Part shown: positions 31,200 to 41,002 of the stretch, one piece after another
Position numbering within the stretch: position 1 is the stretch's first letter
Layout of the letters: the number at the start of each line of letters is the position of its first letter
Source of the DNA: Micromonospora yangpuensis
GTDB taxonomy: Bacteria > Actinomycetota > Actinomycetes > Mycobacteriales > Micromonosporaceae
Length of the DNA stretch: 64,000 nucleotides
Direction: 5' to 3'
NCBI RefSeq assembly: GCF_900091615.1
Contig: NZ_FMIA01000002.1
Location: forward strand, 3,038,001 to 3,102,000
Made by a program: the position numbers and the translations under genes
Notes under the pieces: generated by a model
Database searches by the model: none
What the model was told of the DNA's origin: nothing
What the model saw: the letters and a program-made list of their open reading frames with translations, nothing else

Positions 31200-32369
31200 T
31201 CACAGGGCGGGACGGACCCGGAAAGTGGCGGTGGCTGCCGAGGCGCCGTCGCCCACCCGGGAGATCCGCATCTGTCCCCGGGCGTCGTGCCGCAGGTAGT
31301 GCTCCGGATGGTTGGTCGTCCGCAGGGACGTGTGCGCGCCGCCGAGGCCGGGGACCGGGCAGAAGGTGGCGTCGGCGGCGAAGTCGGCACTGCCGTCGGC
31401 GCGGTGCAGGAACACCCGGAACTCGTGGTGGCGCAGGTAGTGGCCGGGGAAGTTCACCGACTCGAAGGAGACGCAGCTGCGGGTACCGAGACCGGCGCGC
31501 ACGACGAACGCGGCGTCGGCCTTCGTACCGGTGTCGCTGCCCGCGTCGACCCGGTCGACGCGGGCCTCGAAGAAGGCGTGCCGGACCCGGTGGCCGGGCC
31601 GGCCGGCCAGTTCCAGGCCGATCCGGGCACCCGGGGTCAACGCGGGTCCGGCCGGGGAGGTCGGCGCGGCCGGAGCCGGCGCGGTGGAGCTGGTGGCGGG
31701 CTTCGCCGGGGTGCTGCCGGCGGTGGCCGGGGTGCTACCGGCGGTAGCCGGGGTGGACGCGTCGTGGTCGGTGCCGGCGGCACGCGGGTTGAGCCCCGGC
31801 TGCACGGTGGGGCCGTCGGCCGGGCCGGACGGCGTGGCGCTGCGTTCGGGGGTGCCCGAGCCGAGACCCTCCACTGTGTACGGCGCGCCGCCGTTGGCGG
31901 GAAAGTCCGCACCGCTCGGCACCCCGGCGACGAACTCACCGCGGACCGGTTCCTGGCTGGTGCCGGCGTACAGCGCCGTCACCGCCACGACACCGGTGAG
32001 GGCGACCAGGGCGACGCCGCCCATCAGCAGGGCGCGGCGCGGGCGGGCCCGATCGGTCAGGCCGCTGCGCGACGGGACGCCTGCCGGCGTGTCGGGTCCG
32101 GTCCGTCGGACGACGACGGCGCTCTGCCTGCCGGCGAGGTCGGCACCGGCCGGAGACACCCCGCTCGGCCAGGCGGTCGGGGGCAGGGTGACCGGAGGCG
32201 GCGGCGGTGCCGCGGCGCGGTGCCGGAGTAGACCGGCGGGCTCGTACCACTGCGGTCCGGTGTCCGGCCGGTCGGACCACCGGTCGGTGATGCCCCGGCC
32301 GGGCGGACCTGACCGGCGAATCCAGCCGCCGATCCGCAGGCGTGACTGGTCGTTGCCGGTTTCGGGCAT
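31200..32369 (-). CDS. Membrane-anchored AbfB (CBM42-like) domain protein
   Basis: A 389-residue protein with a cytoplasmic Pro/Arg-rich N-terminus (~110 residues), one transmembrane helix (RALLMGGVALVALTGVVAVT, around residues 112-132) and a long Thr/Pro/Ala-rich extracytoplasmic linker containing a short repeat (STPATAG twice). The C-terminal domain (~250-389) shows the AbfB pattern: FESVNFPGHYLRHHEFRVFL and LRTTNHPEHYLRHDARGQM are two repeats of the beta-trefoil S-x-N-x-P-x-x-Y-L/I-R-H motif. AbfB domains bind arabinofuranose side chains. No catalytic domain is present, so the protein probably displays a sugar-binding module at the cell surface. GGAGA lies just before the ATG. Confidence 0.85.
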   Translation of the reverse strand: MPETGNDQSRLRIGGWIRRSGPPGRGITDRWSDRPDTGPQWYEPAGLLRHRAAAPPPPPVTLPPTAWPSGVSPAGADLAGRQSAVVVRRTGPDTPAGVPSRSGLTDRARPRRALLMGGVALVALTGVVAVTALYAGTSQEPVRGEFVAGVPSGADFPANGGAPYTVEGLGSGTPERSATPSGPADGPTVQPGLNPRAAGTDHDASTPATAGSTPATAGSTPAKPATSSTAPAPAAPTSPAGPALTPGARIGLELAGRPGHRVRHAFFEARVDRVDAGSDTGTKADAAFVVRAGLGTRSCVSFESVNFPGHYLRHHEFRVFLHRADGSADFAADATFCPVPGLGGAHTSLRTTNHPEHYLRHDARGQMRISRVGDGASAATATFRVRPAL

Positions 32370-32537
32370 AGTGGTCTCCTGCTACTTCCGGCGCACGCGC
32401 TCACCCGGACATGTCAGATTGTTGCCGGCATACGTTCTCATTTCCCACCCGACCAACGCCAGTACGCATGCCGATCCGTGATCAAGTTTATCCGGCGCCG
32501 GTCGAGGTCCACCGTGGACCTACCCGGGGCGCGCCGG

Positions 32538-33337
32538 TCAGCTCATGTCGATGCCGAACGCCTGTTCACGCACGTCGAGGTCCGGATGCCGACGCAGGTC
32601 GAGCAGCAGGTCCCGCCACGGGCCGGGCCACCCGAATCCGGCCCCGTGCCGGACCAACGCCACCGCCAGCAGTCCACCGGCCAGGTCACCACGTCCGGCC
32701 GACCGCCCGACCGTCGCGATGAGCACCGTCGGATCGAGCCGGTCGCGCAGGGCCTGCCGGCGGGCGTCGACCAGGTCGGCGACACCGACGGCGAGGCCGG
32801 GTCGACAGGTGACCGTGTCGGCGATCTCGTCCAGATTGTCCAGCCGGCCGAGGGCGACCAGTAGTTCGGTGGCCGTACCGGTGAAGGTGGGTCGGTCGGC
32901 CAGCCACCGCGCCGCCTCGACCAGGGCGTTCCGGTCGGCACCGGCCGGCCGGCCACCGGAGCGGACGGCCGCACCCCGGGCCAGGAGGTCGATACGGCGC
33001 CGGGCCGGGCGGTCCGCAGCGGGTCCACCGGGCCTGTCGTCGTACGCGTCCTCGTCGACCAGGCGGGTCCCGGGTCGCACCGCAGCACCGCCCCGGCGGT
33101 CTCGGTCCAGATCCGGGCCCGCCGCTCCGGCGGGGCCGCGGCCAGCCGCTCGCCGACCCGCTCCAGCAACGGCCCGGCGTGCCACCGGACCAGCCGTTCC
33201 GGGTGCAGCGCGTGTTCCAGGTCCGGCAGCAGCGCCCGTACCGTGTCGGTGCCGCAGGCGGGCAGTAGCGCGGCCGCCTCCTCGTCGCTGCAGCGCAGCG
33301 CCGCGTGTCCGCTGCCGCGCCGGAACGAGAGCGGGTT
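32538..33337 (-). pseudogene. Frameshifted and 5'-truncated remnant of an unrecognised gene
   Basis: Protein-like sequence runs from just after a stop codon (33338-33340) as HAALRCSDEEAAALLPACG, then LLPDLEHALHPERLVRW and LLERVGERLAAAPPERRARI, up to VLRCDPG near 33070. There the sensible reading moves by one base into another frame (TRLVDEDAYDDRPGGPA, then ALVEAARWLADRPTFTGTA and VRHGAGFGWPGPWRDLLLDL) and continues to the TGA at 32538. No ATG or GTG start exists before the first part. The product resembles a helical-repeat protein that scores residues around LLPDLEHALHPE, but I do not recognise a family. Both the missing start and the frameshift indicate a decayed gene, unless the single-base shift is an assembly error. 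Confidence 0.6.
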
Positions 33338-33368
33338 TCACCCCGGTCGGGCTGGACCGGGCGGCGGC

Positions 33369-34060
33369 TCAGGCCCGGCCGGTGACCAGGAACTGGAGCT
33401 GGTGTTCGTGGTCGGGGGCCACCCCGAACCGGCGGTCCAGCTCGTACACCGAGGTCAGCGGGGTGACCGTGACGTCGTCGAGTCCCGCCTTCTCCAGTAC
33501 GGCGACAGTCTGGTCGATGGACTGTGCGGCGGCCAGCGGCAGCATCGCCCGGACCTGGTCGTCGTAGTGGTCGGCGAGGCCGCCCGGGGTCTCGGGCAGT
33601 CCGTCGGGGAACCAGGTGCTGTCGACGACCGCGACGGTGCCGCCCGGCCGCAGCAACCGGATCCAGTTCGCCACGGCGACCTCCGGCTCGCGCAGCGTCC
33701 ACATCAGGTACCGACTGGTCACCGCGTCGAAGCTGGCGGCGGGAAAGTCGGGGTGGACGGCGTCACCGTGCCTGATCACCGGGCCGTCGGCCATCGCCGC
33801 GGCGTGCCGGCGGGCCCGCTCCAGCATGCCCTCGGCGAGGTCGATGCCGGTGACCCGGTGCCCGAGTCCGGCCAGCACCATCGCGGCCTGTCCGGTGCCG
33901 GTGCCGACGTCGAGGACGTCCAGCGGCGGGTCGGGCAGGGCCCGGGACCAGATCTCCGACCAGGCCCGCTGGTCGTCGGCGAAGCGGTCGGGGCGTTGCA
34001 CGTACTCGTCGTAGCTGGGCGCGCGGCCGTTCCAGTAGGCGTCGATGCGGTGCTGGGCCG

Positions 34061-34064
<4 letters not shown>
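33369..34064 (-). CDS. Class I SAM-dependent methyltransferase
   Basis: A 231-residue methyltransferase of the Methyltransf_11/25 type. Motif I is VLDVGTGTGQAAM, motif II has the acidic GIDLAEGMLERA, and the region FDAVTSRYLMWTL followed by RLLRPGGTVAVVD completes the core. Its ATG overlaps the ATPase stop by 4 bp, making it the last gene of an operon with an iron-siderophore-type importer. Methyltransferases with this placement are often found with FecCD/FecE transporters in actinomycetes, but the acceptor is unknown. Confidence 0.9.
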
Positions 34065-34842
<778 letters not shown>

Positions 34843-34846
<4 letters not shown>

Positions 34847-35835
34847 GGGGCCGCCGGGAAGCGCCGCACGATGCGTTCGAGGCCGTCGATCGACAGCGGG
34901 GTGGGTGGCTCGGTGAAGTTGAACAGCTGGGTCATCACGTTGCCCGCCCGGACGGCCTTGAGCTTCTCGGCGCCGGGCAGTCCGGTGAGTCCCTGCTCGA
35001 CCGCCCGGGGATCACCGTCGCCGTGGAGCAGGATCAGCACGTCGGGGTCGCGGCCGAGCAGTTCCTCCACGGTGACCTCGAAGACCCGTTCCCGGACGTC
35101 GGCGAAGACGTTGCGGAACCCGGCGGCCTCCAACTGGGGGTGGGCCATGCTGGCGGTGCCGTAGGCGTAGGTGGTGCCACCACCGACGGTCGGATACAGC
35201 ACCGCCGCCGTACGCCCGTCAGCCGGCGCCGAAGCCTGGGTCTGGATCCTGGTCATCCGCTCGCGCAGCGCGGTGACCGCCGTGGCGGCCTCGGTGTCCC
35301 GGTCGAACACCCGGCCGTAGGCCCGCATCTGCTCGTAGATGTCGTCGAAGGTCGGCGCACCGGTGCTGTCGGGGCACATGGCCGGCTCCTCCAACAGCGG
35401 GATGTCCACCGCGGAGAGGGTGTCGCGGGACAGGTTGTCGACCTCACCGAGCACCAGGTCCGGCTGTTGACTGATCACCACCTCCTTGGAGATCTGCAGG
35501 TGGCCGCTGGTGTCGGTCTTGTCGGTCAGCAGCGGGATCCGGTCCAGCTCGGCCTGGGTGGCCGCGTCGTAGTACTCCTTCGGGTACTGCCCGGCGCGGG
35601 CGGTGACCCGGTCCATCACCCCGAGCGCGTGCAGGTACGGCACGGCGGAACTCTTGAGCAGCACGACACGTTGCGGCGCGTCGTCGAAGGTCACCTGCGC
35701 GCCGCAGTTGGTCACGGTGAGCGGGTAGCCGGGCCCGGCGGCCGTGGTCGCTCCGCCACCGTCGGACCCGCACGCGGCGAGCAGCAGCACGCAGACGGAC
35801 GCGGCAGCGGTGCCGGCGAGGCGGTACGTCGTCAA
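34843..35835 (-). CDS. Iron-siderophore-type ABC importer binding lipoprotein
   Basis: A 330-residue periplasmic-binding protein (FepB/BtuF class). The TTG at 35835 is taken as the start because AGGAG lies 5 nt upstream and it opens directly into a lipoprotein signal (ASVCVLLLAACGSDGGG; lipobox LAAC). The mature part has the family segments VTVTNCGAQVTFDDAPQRVV-like start (LTVTNCGAQVTFDDAPQRVV), PDLVLGEVDNLS and DPDVLILLHGDGD. The frame upstream of the TTG belongs to the permease region and is not part of the protein. The ligand (ferric siderophore versus another chelate) is not resolvable. Confidence 0.92.
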
Positions 35836-35861
35836 GTCTTCTCCTGGACTCGTCGGGGCGC

Positions 35862-36947
35862 TCAGGCGCCGGTGGCGTGTAGTCGACGGATCAGGACCAC
35901 CAGGAAGGGGGCCCCGAGCAGGCTGGTGATGATGCCGATCGGGATCTCCTGCGGGGCCAGCAGGACCCGGGCCAGGACGTCGGCCCAGACCAGCAGGATG
36001 GCCCCGAGCAGGGCGGCCACCGGCACCACCCGGACGTGCGGTGCCCCGACGATGCGGCGGGCCAGGTGGGGCACGACGAGTCCGACGAAGCCGATGCTGC
36101 CGGCGGCGGAGACCAGCACCCCGACGCTGAGTGAGACCAGCACCAGCAGCCGCATCCGGAACCGGTCCGGTGACACGCCCAGGGTCTGGGCGGTCTCGTC
36201 GCCGATGGCCAGGACGTCGAGTCGGCGGCCCAGCACGGTGAGGTAGGCCATGGTGACGCCCACCACGATCGCGGCCACCAGCAGCAGCGCGTTCCACCGG
36301 GCCAGTCCGAGGGAGCCGAGCAGCCAGAACATCACCGACCGGGAGCCCTCGGCCGAGCCGGAGGCGAAGATCAGGAAGCTGGTGGTGGCGTACAGCGCGT
36401 AGCCGACGGCGACCCCGGCGAGCAGCAACCGGATCGAGGTCACCCGGCCGCCGCTGCGGGCGATCACAAAGACCAGCAGCGACGCGGCGAGCGCGCCGAG
36501 GAAGGCGCTGGTGGAGAGGGCGTACTGGCCGAAACCGGCGCCGGCGCCGAACAGGATCGCCGCCGCGGCACCGCTGGAGGCCCCGGAGTTGATGCCCAGC
36601 AGATAGGGGTCGGCCAGCACGTTGCGCACCATCGCCTGCAGGGCCACCCCGCACACCGCAAGCCCCGCGCCGACCAGCATCCCGAGCAGCACCCGGGGCA
36701 GCCGGACCTGCCAGACGATGGCCTGCTCCGGCAGGGTCCAGGTCACCTCGCCGGGCCAGCCGACGAGCTGGTGCCCGATGATGCGCGCCACGGTCAGCGG
36801 CGCGATCCCGATCGCCCCGGTGCCGACCGCGACCACCCCGGTCACGGTCAGGGCGGCGGTCAGCGCGAGCAGCCAGAGCGCGGTCCGGCGACGCTGCGCC
36901 GCGACGCCGAGCAGTTCCGTCCGGCCGCTCATCAGGGCGGTACCCAC
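35862..36947 (-). CDS. FecCD-family ABC importer permease
   Basis: A 361-residue permease with about ten hydrophobic segments. Family landmarks include RLPRVLLGMLVGAGLAVCGVALQAMVRNVLADPYLLGINSGAS (the R-L-P-R and N-P/D-L-A-D-P signature) and GSIGFVGLVVPHLARRIVG. The GTG at 36947 is preferred because AAGGGG is 7 nt upstream; an ATG five codons inside (36932) is the alternative. One permease gene implies a homodimeric channel. With the binding protein, ATPase and methyltransferase it makes a complete four-gene operon. AT-richer sequence around 36970-37000 is the probable promoter region. Confidence 0.93.
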   Translation of the reverse strand: MGTALMSGRTELLGVAAQRRRTALWLLALTAALTVTGVVAVGTGAIGIAPLTVARIIGHQLVGWPGEVTWTLPEQAIVWQVRLPRVLLGMLVGAGLAVCGVALQAMVRNVLADPYLLGINSGASSGAAAAILFGAGAGFGQYALSTSAFLGALAASLLVFVIARSGGRVTSIRLLLAGVAVGYALYATTSFLIFASGSAEGSRSVMFWLLGSLGLARWNALLLVAAIVVGVTMAYLTVLGRRLDVLAIGDETAQTLGVSPDRFRMRLLVLVSLSVGVLVSAAGSIGFVGLVVPHLARRIVGAPHVRVVPVAALLGAILLVWADVLARVLLAPQEIPIGIITSLLGAPFLVVLIRRLHATGA

Positions 36948-37024
36948 CACCGTTCCCCTTCTGCAGCGCCGATGCTTCTGCAAAAGTATGGCAACAAGCC
37001 GGTGGTGTGATCCGGCCGGGGTGG

Positions 37025-39016
37025 CTAGGCCGGGACCACCTGCGGATCGCCGGCGGCGTCGTGGGCCGCCATGGTCTCCTGCCGGTTGGCCTCCTCGCGC
37101 AGGATGGCGCTGTGCAGCCACGCCGGCGGGATGCCGAAGGCGTCCACCAGCGTGCCCATCTGCGGGCGCAGCTCCTTGAGCAGACCGTTGACCACCGCCG
37201 TGACGGCCTTGGACCGGGCCGGGGTGAGCCGCCCGTGCTCCAGGAACCACCCCTTGTGGGTCTCGATGACGCTGAGCGCGTAGAGGTCGCAGACCCGGGA
37301 GAGCAGGGCCCGCGCCGCCGGGTCCGTGGTGGCCTCGACGCCGGCGACGAACGCCTCCAGGGTGATCCGGTCGACGTGCGCGGCGGCCAGGGTCAGGACG
37401 TGGTCCTGGACGTCGTTGAAGATGTCGAAGGGGCGGTCCTTCTTTGTCGCCGCGCCGTTGCGCAGCCGCCGGATCGCGCCGTCGAGCAGGTGCTTCTCGC
37501 GGTCCTCGAAGACCTTGAGCTGCCAGCCCCGGTCGGTGACGGCGACCTCGTCGTCCTGGCCGGGCACGGCGCTGATCAGCCGCTGGATGAGTGACCGCGC
37601 GGCGGTCCGCTCGATCATCATCTCCCGGACCTGCTCGGCGACGAAGGAGGCCCTGCCCCAGCCGTCCAGCGAGCCGAAGGCGTCCCGGTAGCCGGTCAGC
37701 AGTCCCTTGGCCACCATCTGCAGCAGCACCGTGTTGTCGCCCTCGAACGTGGTGAAGACGTCGATGTCGGCCTTGAGCCCGGGTAGCCGGTTCTCGGCCA
37801 GGTAGCCCGCGCCGCCGCAGGCCTCCCGGCAGGTCTGGATGGTGCGGGTGGCGTGCCAGGTCTGGGCGGCCTTCAGCCCGGCGGCCCGGGACTCCAGCTC
37901 CCGCTGCCGGTGCTCGTCGAGCGGGCTGTCGTCGCGGTGCGCCTGGTCGAGGGCGGTGACCAGCTCGGTGTGCGCGAAGTGCAACGCGTACGTGGTGGCC
38001 AGCGCGGGCAGCAGCTTGCGCTGGTGGGCGAGGTAGTCGTTGAGCAGCACCTCCCGCTCGGCCCCGGGGGTACCGAACTGGCGGCGCAGGTCGCCGTAGC
38101 GCACCGCGATGGTCAGCGCCGACCTGGTGGCCGCCGACGCCGCACCGCCCACGCTGACCCGGCCCCGGACCAGGGTGCCGAGCATGGTGAAGAAGCGCCG
38201 GGAGTCGTTGTCGATCGGGCTGGTGTACGTGCCGTCCGCCGCGACCTGGCCGTAGCGGTCCAGCAGCATGTCCCGCGGCACGCTGACGTGGTCGAAGGAG
38301 ATCCGGCCGTTGTCCACCCCGGCCAGGCCGGCCTTGGGCCCGGCGTCGCCGATGGTCACCCCGGGCATCGGGTTGCCCCGCTCGTCGCGGATCGGCACCA
38401 ACCACGCGTGTACGCCGTGCCGCTGCCCGCCCGTGATCAACTGGGCGAAGACCACCGCCATCCGGCCGTCCCGGGCGGCGTTGCCGATGTAGTCCTTGCG
38501 GGCCGCCTCGTGCGGGGTGTGCAGGTCGAAGGTCTGCGTCTGCGGATCGTAGGTGCAGGTGGTGCGCAGTTGCTGGACGTCGGAGCCGTGGCCGGTCTCG
38601 GTCATCGCGAAGCAGCCGAGGAGCTTCGCCGAGGCGATGTCACGCAGGTACGCCTCGTGGTGCCGCCGGGTGCCCAGGGCCACGACCGCCCCGCCGAACA
38701 GGCCCCACTGCACGCCCGCCTTGACCATCAGCGACAGGTCCACCTGGGCCAGCATCTCGCTGGCCACGATCGAGGCGCCGACGTCGGACCGGCCGCCGTG
38801 ACCGGTGGGGAAGGCCGAGGCGATGCCCACCTCGGTGGGCAGTTCGGTGAGCAGCCGGGTGATCCGCTCCCGCGCCTGGTCGCCGCTCTCGCCGTACACC
38901 GGTAGGAAGCGTTCGTCGAGGTGTGCCCGGTGCGCGTCGCGGACCTCGGCCCACGGGCCGTCGAGCACCTGGCGCAGGACGGTGGGGTCGACGGGGCCGG
39001 GCGCGTGATCGGTCAT
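37025..39016 (-). CDS. Acyl-CoA oxidase (acyl-CoA dehydrogenase superfamily)
   Basis: A 663-residue flavoenzyme, the length of the four-domain acyl-CoA oxidases rather than the ~380-residue dehydrogenases. Landmarks are LGCFAMTETGHGSDVQQLRT (FAD/substrate loop), IGNAARDGRMAVVFAQL, LRRQFGTPGAEREVLLNDYL and the GDNTVLLQMVAKGLL region after DVFTTFEG, where the catalytic Glu lies. It oxidises acyl-CoA to trans-2-enoyl-CoA using O2, giving H2O2. It appears to be monocistronic: the next gene on this strand is the transporter permease 78 bp on. Confidence 0.93.
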   Translation of the reverse strand: MTDHAPGPVDPTVLRQVLDGPWAEVRDAHRAHLDERFLPVYGESGDQARERITRLLTELPTEVGIASAFPTGHGGRSDVGASIVASEMLAQVDLSLMVKAGVQWGLFGGAVVALGTRRHHEAYLRDIASAKLLGCFAMTETGHGSDVQQLRTTCTYDPQTQTFDLHTPHEAARKDYIGNAARDGRMAVVFAQLITGGQRHGVHAWLVPIRDERGNPMPGVTIGDAGPKAGLAGVDNGRISFDHVSVPRDMLLDRYGQVAADGTYTSPIDNDSRRFFTMLGTLVRGRVSVGGAASAATRSALTIAVRYGDLRRQFGTPGAEREVLLNDYLAHQRKLLPALATTYALHFAHTELVTALDQAHRDDSPLDEHRQRELESRAAGLKAAQTWHATRTIQTCREACGGAGYLAENRLPGLKADIDVFTTFEGDNTVLLQMVAKGLLTGYRDAFGSLDGWGRASFVAEQVREMMIERTAARSLIQRLISAVPGQDDEVAVTDRGWQLKVFEDREKHLLDGAIRRLRNGAATKKDRPFDIFNDVQDHVLTLAAAHVDRITLEAFVAGVEATTDPAARALLSRVCDLYALSVIETHKGWFLEHGRLTPARSKAVTAVVNGLLKELRPQMGTLVDAFGIPPAWLHSAILREEANRQETMAAHDAAGDPQVVPA

Positions 39017-39096
39017 GGCTACCTCGCGGGACGCTGGTGTGCGGCACTGAACCTACCCAAGGGTAACAAGTGGTTGATCCCGACAGCCGGCTTCGC

Positions 39097-39127
39097 TTGA
39101 CCCTGACACTGTGACAGGGTTTCCACT
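39097..39127 (+). promoter_or_regulatory. MerR-type promoter with dyad in a 19-bp spacer
   Basis: A -35 TTGACC (39097-39102) is separated by 19 bp from TCCACT (39122-39127). Centred in the long spacer is the dyad ACCCTGACAC / GTGACAGGGT (39100-39109 and 39111-39120, 9 of 10 paired). This is the textbook layout of promoters activated by MerR-family proteins through DNA untwisting. The second gene of the operon encodes a MerR protein, so autoregulation is likely. Confidence 0.72.
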
Positions 39128-39138
39128 GGTGCCTGGAG

Positions 39139-40002
39139 GTGGTCACCATCAACCCGACCCGTTCGAACCCGCCGGAGAGCCGACTGGTCGCAGCCCTGGC
39201 CGCCGGGCAGTCCTCGATCCGGCTCAGGGCCGCCCTGGCCGCCGGCACGCAGCCCGACCCCGCGATGCTGGAGGCACTCGTGCGACGGTGCGCGGTCGAG
39301 CCGGAGCTGTTCGTCCGCGAGATGCTCACCTGGGCGCTGACCCGGCTGCCGCCGGAGACGACGGTGCCCAGGCTCGTCGCCGAACTCGCCGCCGAGGCGG
39401 CCCAGGCCCGCAGTCAGGCGCTGCACACCCTGTCCAAGATCGGCGACCGCGGGGCGTACCCGGCGGTCGTCCGGTCGCTGCACGACGCGGACGACGAGGT
39501 GGCCCGCACCGCCTGGCGGGCCGCCGCCGTTTTGGTGCCCGACGACCAGCGGGAGCCGCTGGCCGCGGCACTGGCCGCCCAGCTCGGTCGCGGCGACCGG
39601 GAGATACGACGCAGCCTCAGCCGGGCCCTGGCCGCCCTCGACGACGTGGCCGAACCGGCCCTGCGGACCGCGGCGGCCAGCACCGACCCGGCGGTACGCG
39701 CGCACGCCCGCGCCACCGAGCTGCTGCTACGCGACCCGGAGGCCGACTTCGACGCCGCGGTCCAGGAGGCGAAGCGGATCGTCGCGCTCGGCCCCGACGG
39801 CGTCGGGGAACCGTTGCTCGGCCCCGACGGCGTCGGGGAACCGTTGCTCGGCCCCGACGGCGTCGGGGAACCGTTGCTCGGCCCCGACGGCGTCGGGGAA
39901 CCGTTGCTCGGCCCCGACGGCGTCGGGGAACCGTTGCTCGGCCCCGACGGCGTCGGGGAACCGTTACTCGGCCCCGACGGCGTCGGGGAACCGGTGTGCT
40001 GA
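39139..40002 (+). CDS. HEAT-repeat protein with C-terminal decapeptide tandem repeat
   Basis: A 287-residue helical-repeat protein. It starts at GTG 39139, close to the expected transcription start of the MerR-type promoter, so the mRNA may be almost leaderless. HEAT-like units are visible (LRAALAAGTQPDPAMLEALV; MLTWALTRLPPETTVPRLVAEL; SQALHTLSKIGDRGAYPAVVRSL; RSLSRALAALDDVAEPALR), suggesting a protein-protein interaction scaffold. The last ~70 residues are seven copies of LGPDGVGEPL made by a 30-bp DNA repeat. The stop lies inside the start region of the downstream MerR gene (7-bp overlap). Function unknown; the pairing suggests that it modulates the MerR protein. Confidence 0.82.
   Translation: MVTINPTRSNPPESRLVAALAAGQSSIRLRAALAAGTQPDPAMLEALVRRCAVEPELFVREMLTWALTRLPPETTVPRLVAELAAEAAQARSQALHTLSKIGDRGAYPAVVRSLHDADDEVARTAWRAAAVLVPDDQREPLAAALAAQLGRGDREIRRSLSRALAALDDVAEPALRTAAASTDPAVRAHARATELLLRDPEADFDAAVQEAKRIVALGPDGVGEPLLGPDGVGEPLLGPDGVGEPLLGPDGVGEPLLGPDGVGEPLLGPDGVGEPLLGPDGVGEPVC
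39787..39996 (+). repeat. Seven tandem copies of a 30-bp coding repeat
   Basis: Units start at 39787, 39817, 39847, 39877, 39907, 39937 and 39967. The first five are identical, the sixth differs by one G-to-A and the seventh by one T-to-G near its end. Each unit carries GGGGAA. The base change in the last unit creates GGTG, which gives the GTG start (39996) of the MerR gene, so the final copy supplies its ribosome site and start codon. Confidence 0.95.
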
Positions 40003-40997
40003 TCGGTGAGGTGGCCCGCCGGTCGGGGGTGAGCATCCGGATGCTGCGGCACTACGACTCGCTCGGGCTGGTCCGCCCGACCGGCCGCACCACCGGCGGC
40101 TACCGGGAGTACTCGGCGCTCGACATCCGCCGGATCTTCCACGTGGAGAGCCTGCGGTCGCTGGGGCTGTCGCTGCGCCAGATCGGCCGGGCGCTGGAGG
40201 ACCCCGCCCACACCCCGGCCGCCGTGGTCGGTGACCTGATCCGCTGGACCGAACAACGGCTGGCGCGGGACCGGGAACTGCTCGACCGGCTGCGGACCAT
40301 CGACGCCTCGACCCCGTCGGACTGGTCGGACGTGCTGCGTGTCGTCGAGCTGATGCGGGGTCTCGACTCGCCCAGCGCCGCGCGCCGGCAGCAGAGCGTG
40401 CTGGTCCCGGCCGATGAGGTGCCGGTCCCCGCCGAACTGCTGGCCGCAGCCGTCCTGGCCGAGGCCGACCCGCACGTCGCCGGGGCGCTGCGGTGGGCGC
40501 TGGCCCGGGCGGGTGACGCCGGGGTGGCCCCGCTCGCCGCCGGGATCCGCTCCAGGCACGTCGAGGTCCGGCGGCGGGCGGTACGGGCGGTCGCCGAGCT
40601 ACCCGGCGACGCGTCGACCGCCCTGCTCACCGAGGCCCTCGACGACCCGGACCCGACGGTCCGTCGGCCCGCCGCCCTGACCGTGGGCACCCGGGGCGGG
40701 GCCGGGGCCGTGCCCACCCTCGTCGCCATGGTGGTCGAGGGCGCCAACGACGTCGAGGCGGCCGAGGTGCTCGGGTCGCTGGCCGCCGCACCCGGCAACG
40801 CGGAGCGGATCGTCGGTGCCCTGGCCGACGAGTTCGCCGCCCACCCGGGGCAGCCGGCGGTGCGGATCCGGTTGACCCAGGCCCTCGTGGAGCTGCCCCC
40901 CGGGGTTGCCGACGGCCTCCTGCGGGAGTTGGCCCACGACGACGACCGGGTGGTCGCCGCCATCGCCTCGGCCCAGCTGGCAGCTGCCGGGGGATAG
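39996..40997 (+). CDS. MerR-family regulator with C-terminal HEAT repeats
   Basis: A 333-residue regulator. Residues 1-70 are a MerR winged helix (LIGEVARRSGVSIRMLRHYDSLGLVRP; YREYSALDIRRIFHVESLRSLGLSLRQIG), followed by the linker helix and, from ~135 on, HEAT-like repeats (AVLAEADPHVAGALRWAL; EVRRRAVRAVAELPGDAST; VPTLVAMVVEGANDVEAAEV). Ordinary MerR proteins have a small ligand-binding tail; a HEAT-repeat tail suggests sensing through a protein partner, plausibly the HEAT protein encoded just upstream. The GTG at 39996 is supported by GGGGAA 5 nt upstream; the same frame is open further upstream through the tandem repeat, but that reading is only Arg-rich noise. Confidence 0.88.
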   Translation: MLIGEVARRSGVSIRMLRHYDSLGLVRPTGRTTGGYREYSALDIRRIFHVESLRSLGLSLRQIGRALEDPAHTPAAVVGDLIRWTEQRLARDRELLDRLRTIDASTPSDWSDVLRVVELMRGLDSPSAARRQQSVLVPADEVPVPAELLAAAVLAEADPHVAGALRWALARAGDAGVAPLAAGIRSRHVEVRRRAVRAVAELPGDASTALLTEALDDPDPTVRRPAALTVGTRGGAGAVPTLVAMVVEGANDVEAAEVLGSLAAAPGNAERIVGALADEFAAHPGQPAVRIRLTQALVELPPGVADGLLRELAHDDDRVVAAIASAQLAAAGG

Positions 40998-41002
40998 CCG
41001 GC

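Noticed and set aside
39111-39995. Reading the MerR gene as starting at 39111, making one 628-residue protein
   Set aside because: The upstream frame translates to Arg-rich repeats (the shadow of the tandem repeat), while the HEAT protein frame is clearly coding; GTG 39996 has a ribosome site.
39787-39996. Possible CRISPR-like array
   Set aside because: The 30-bp units are directly adjacent with no spacers and are in-frame coding sequence, so this is a minisatellite.
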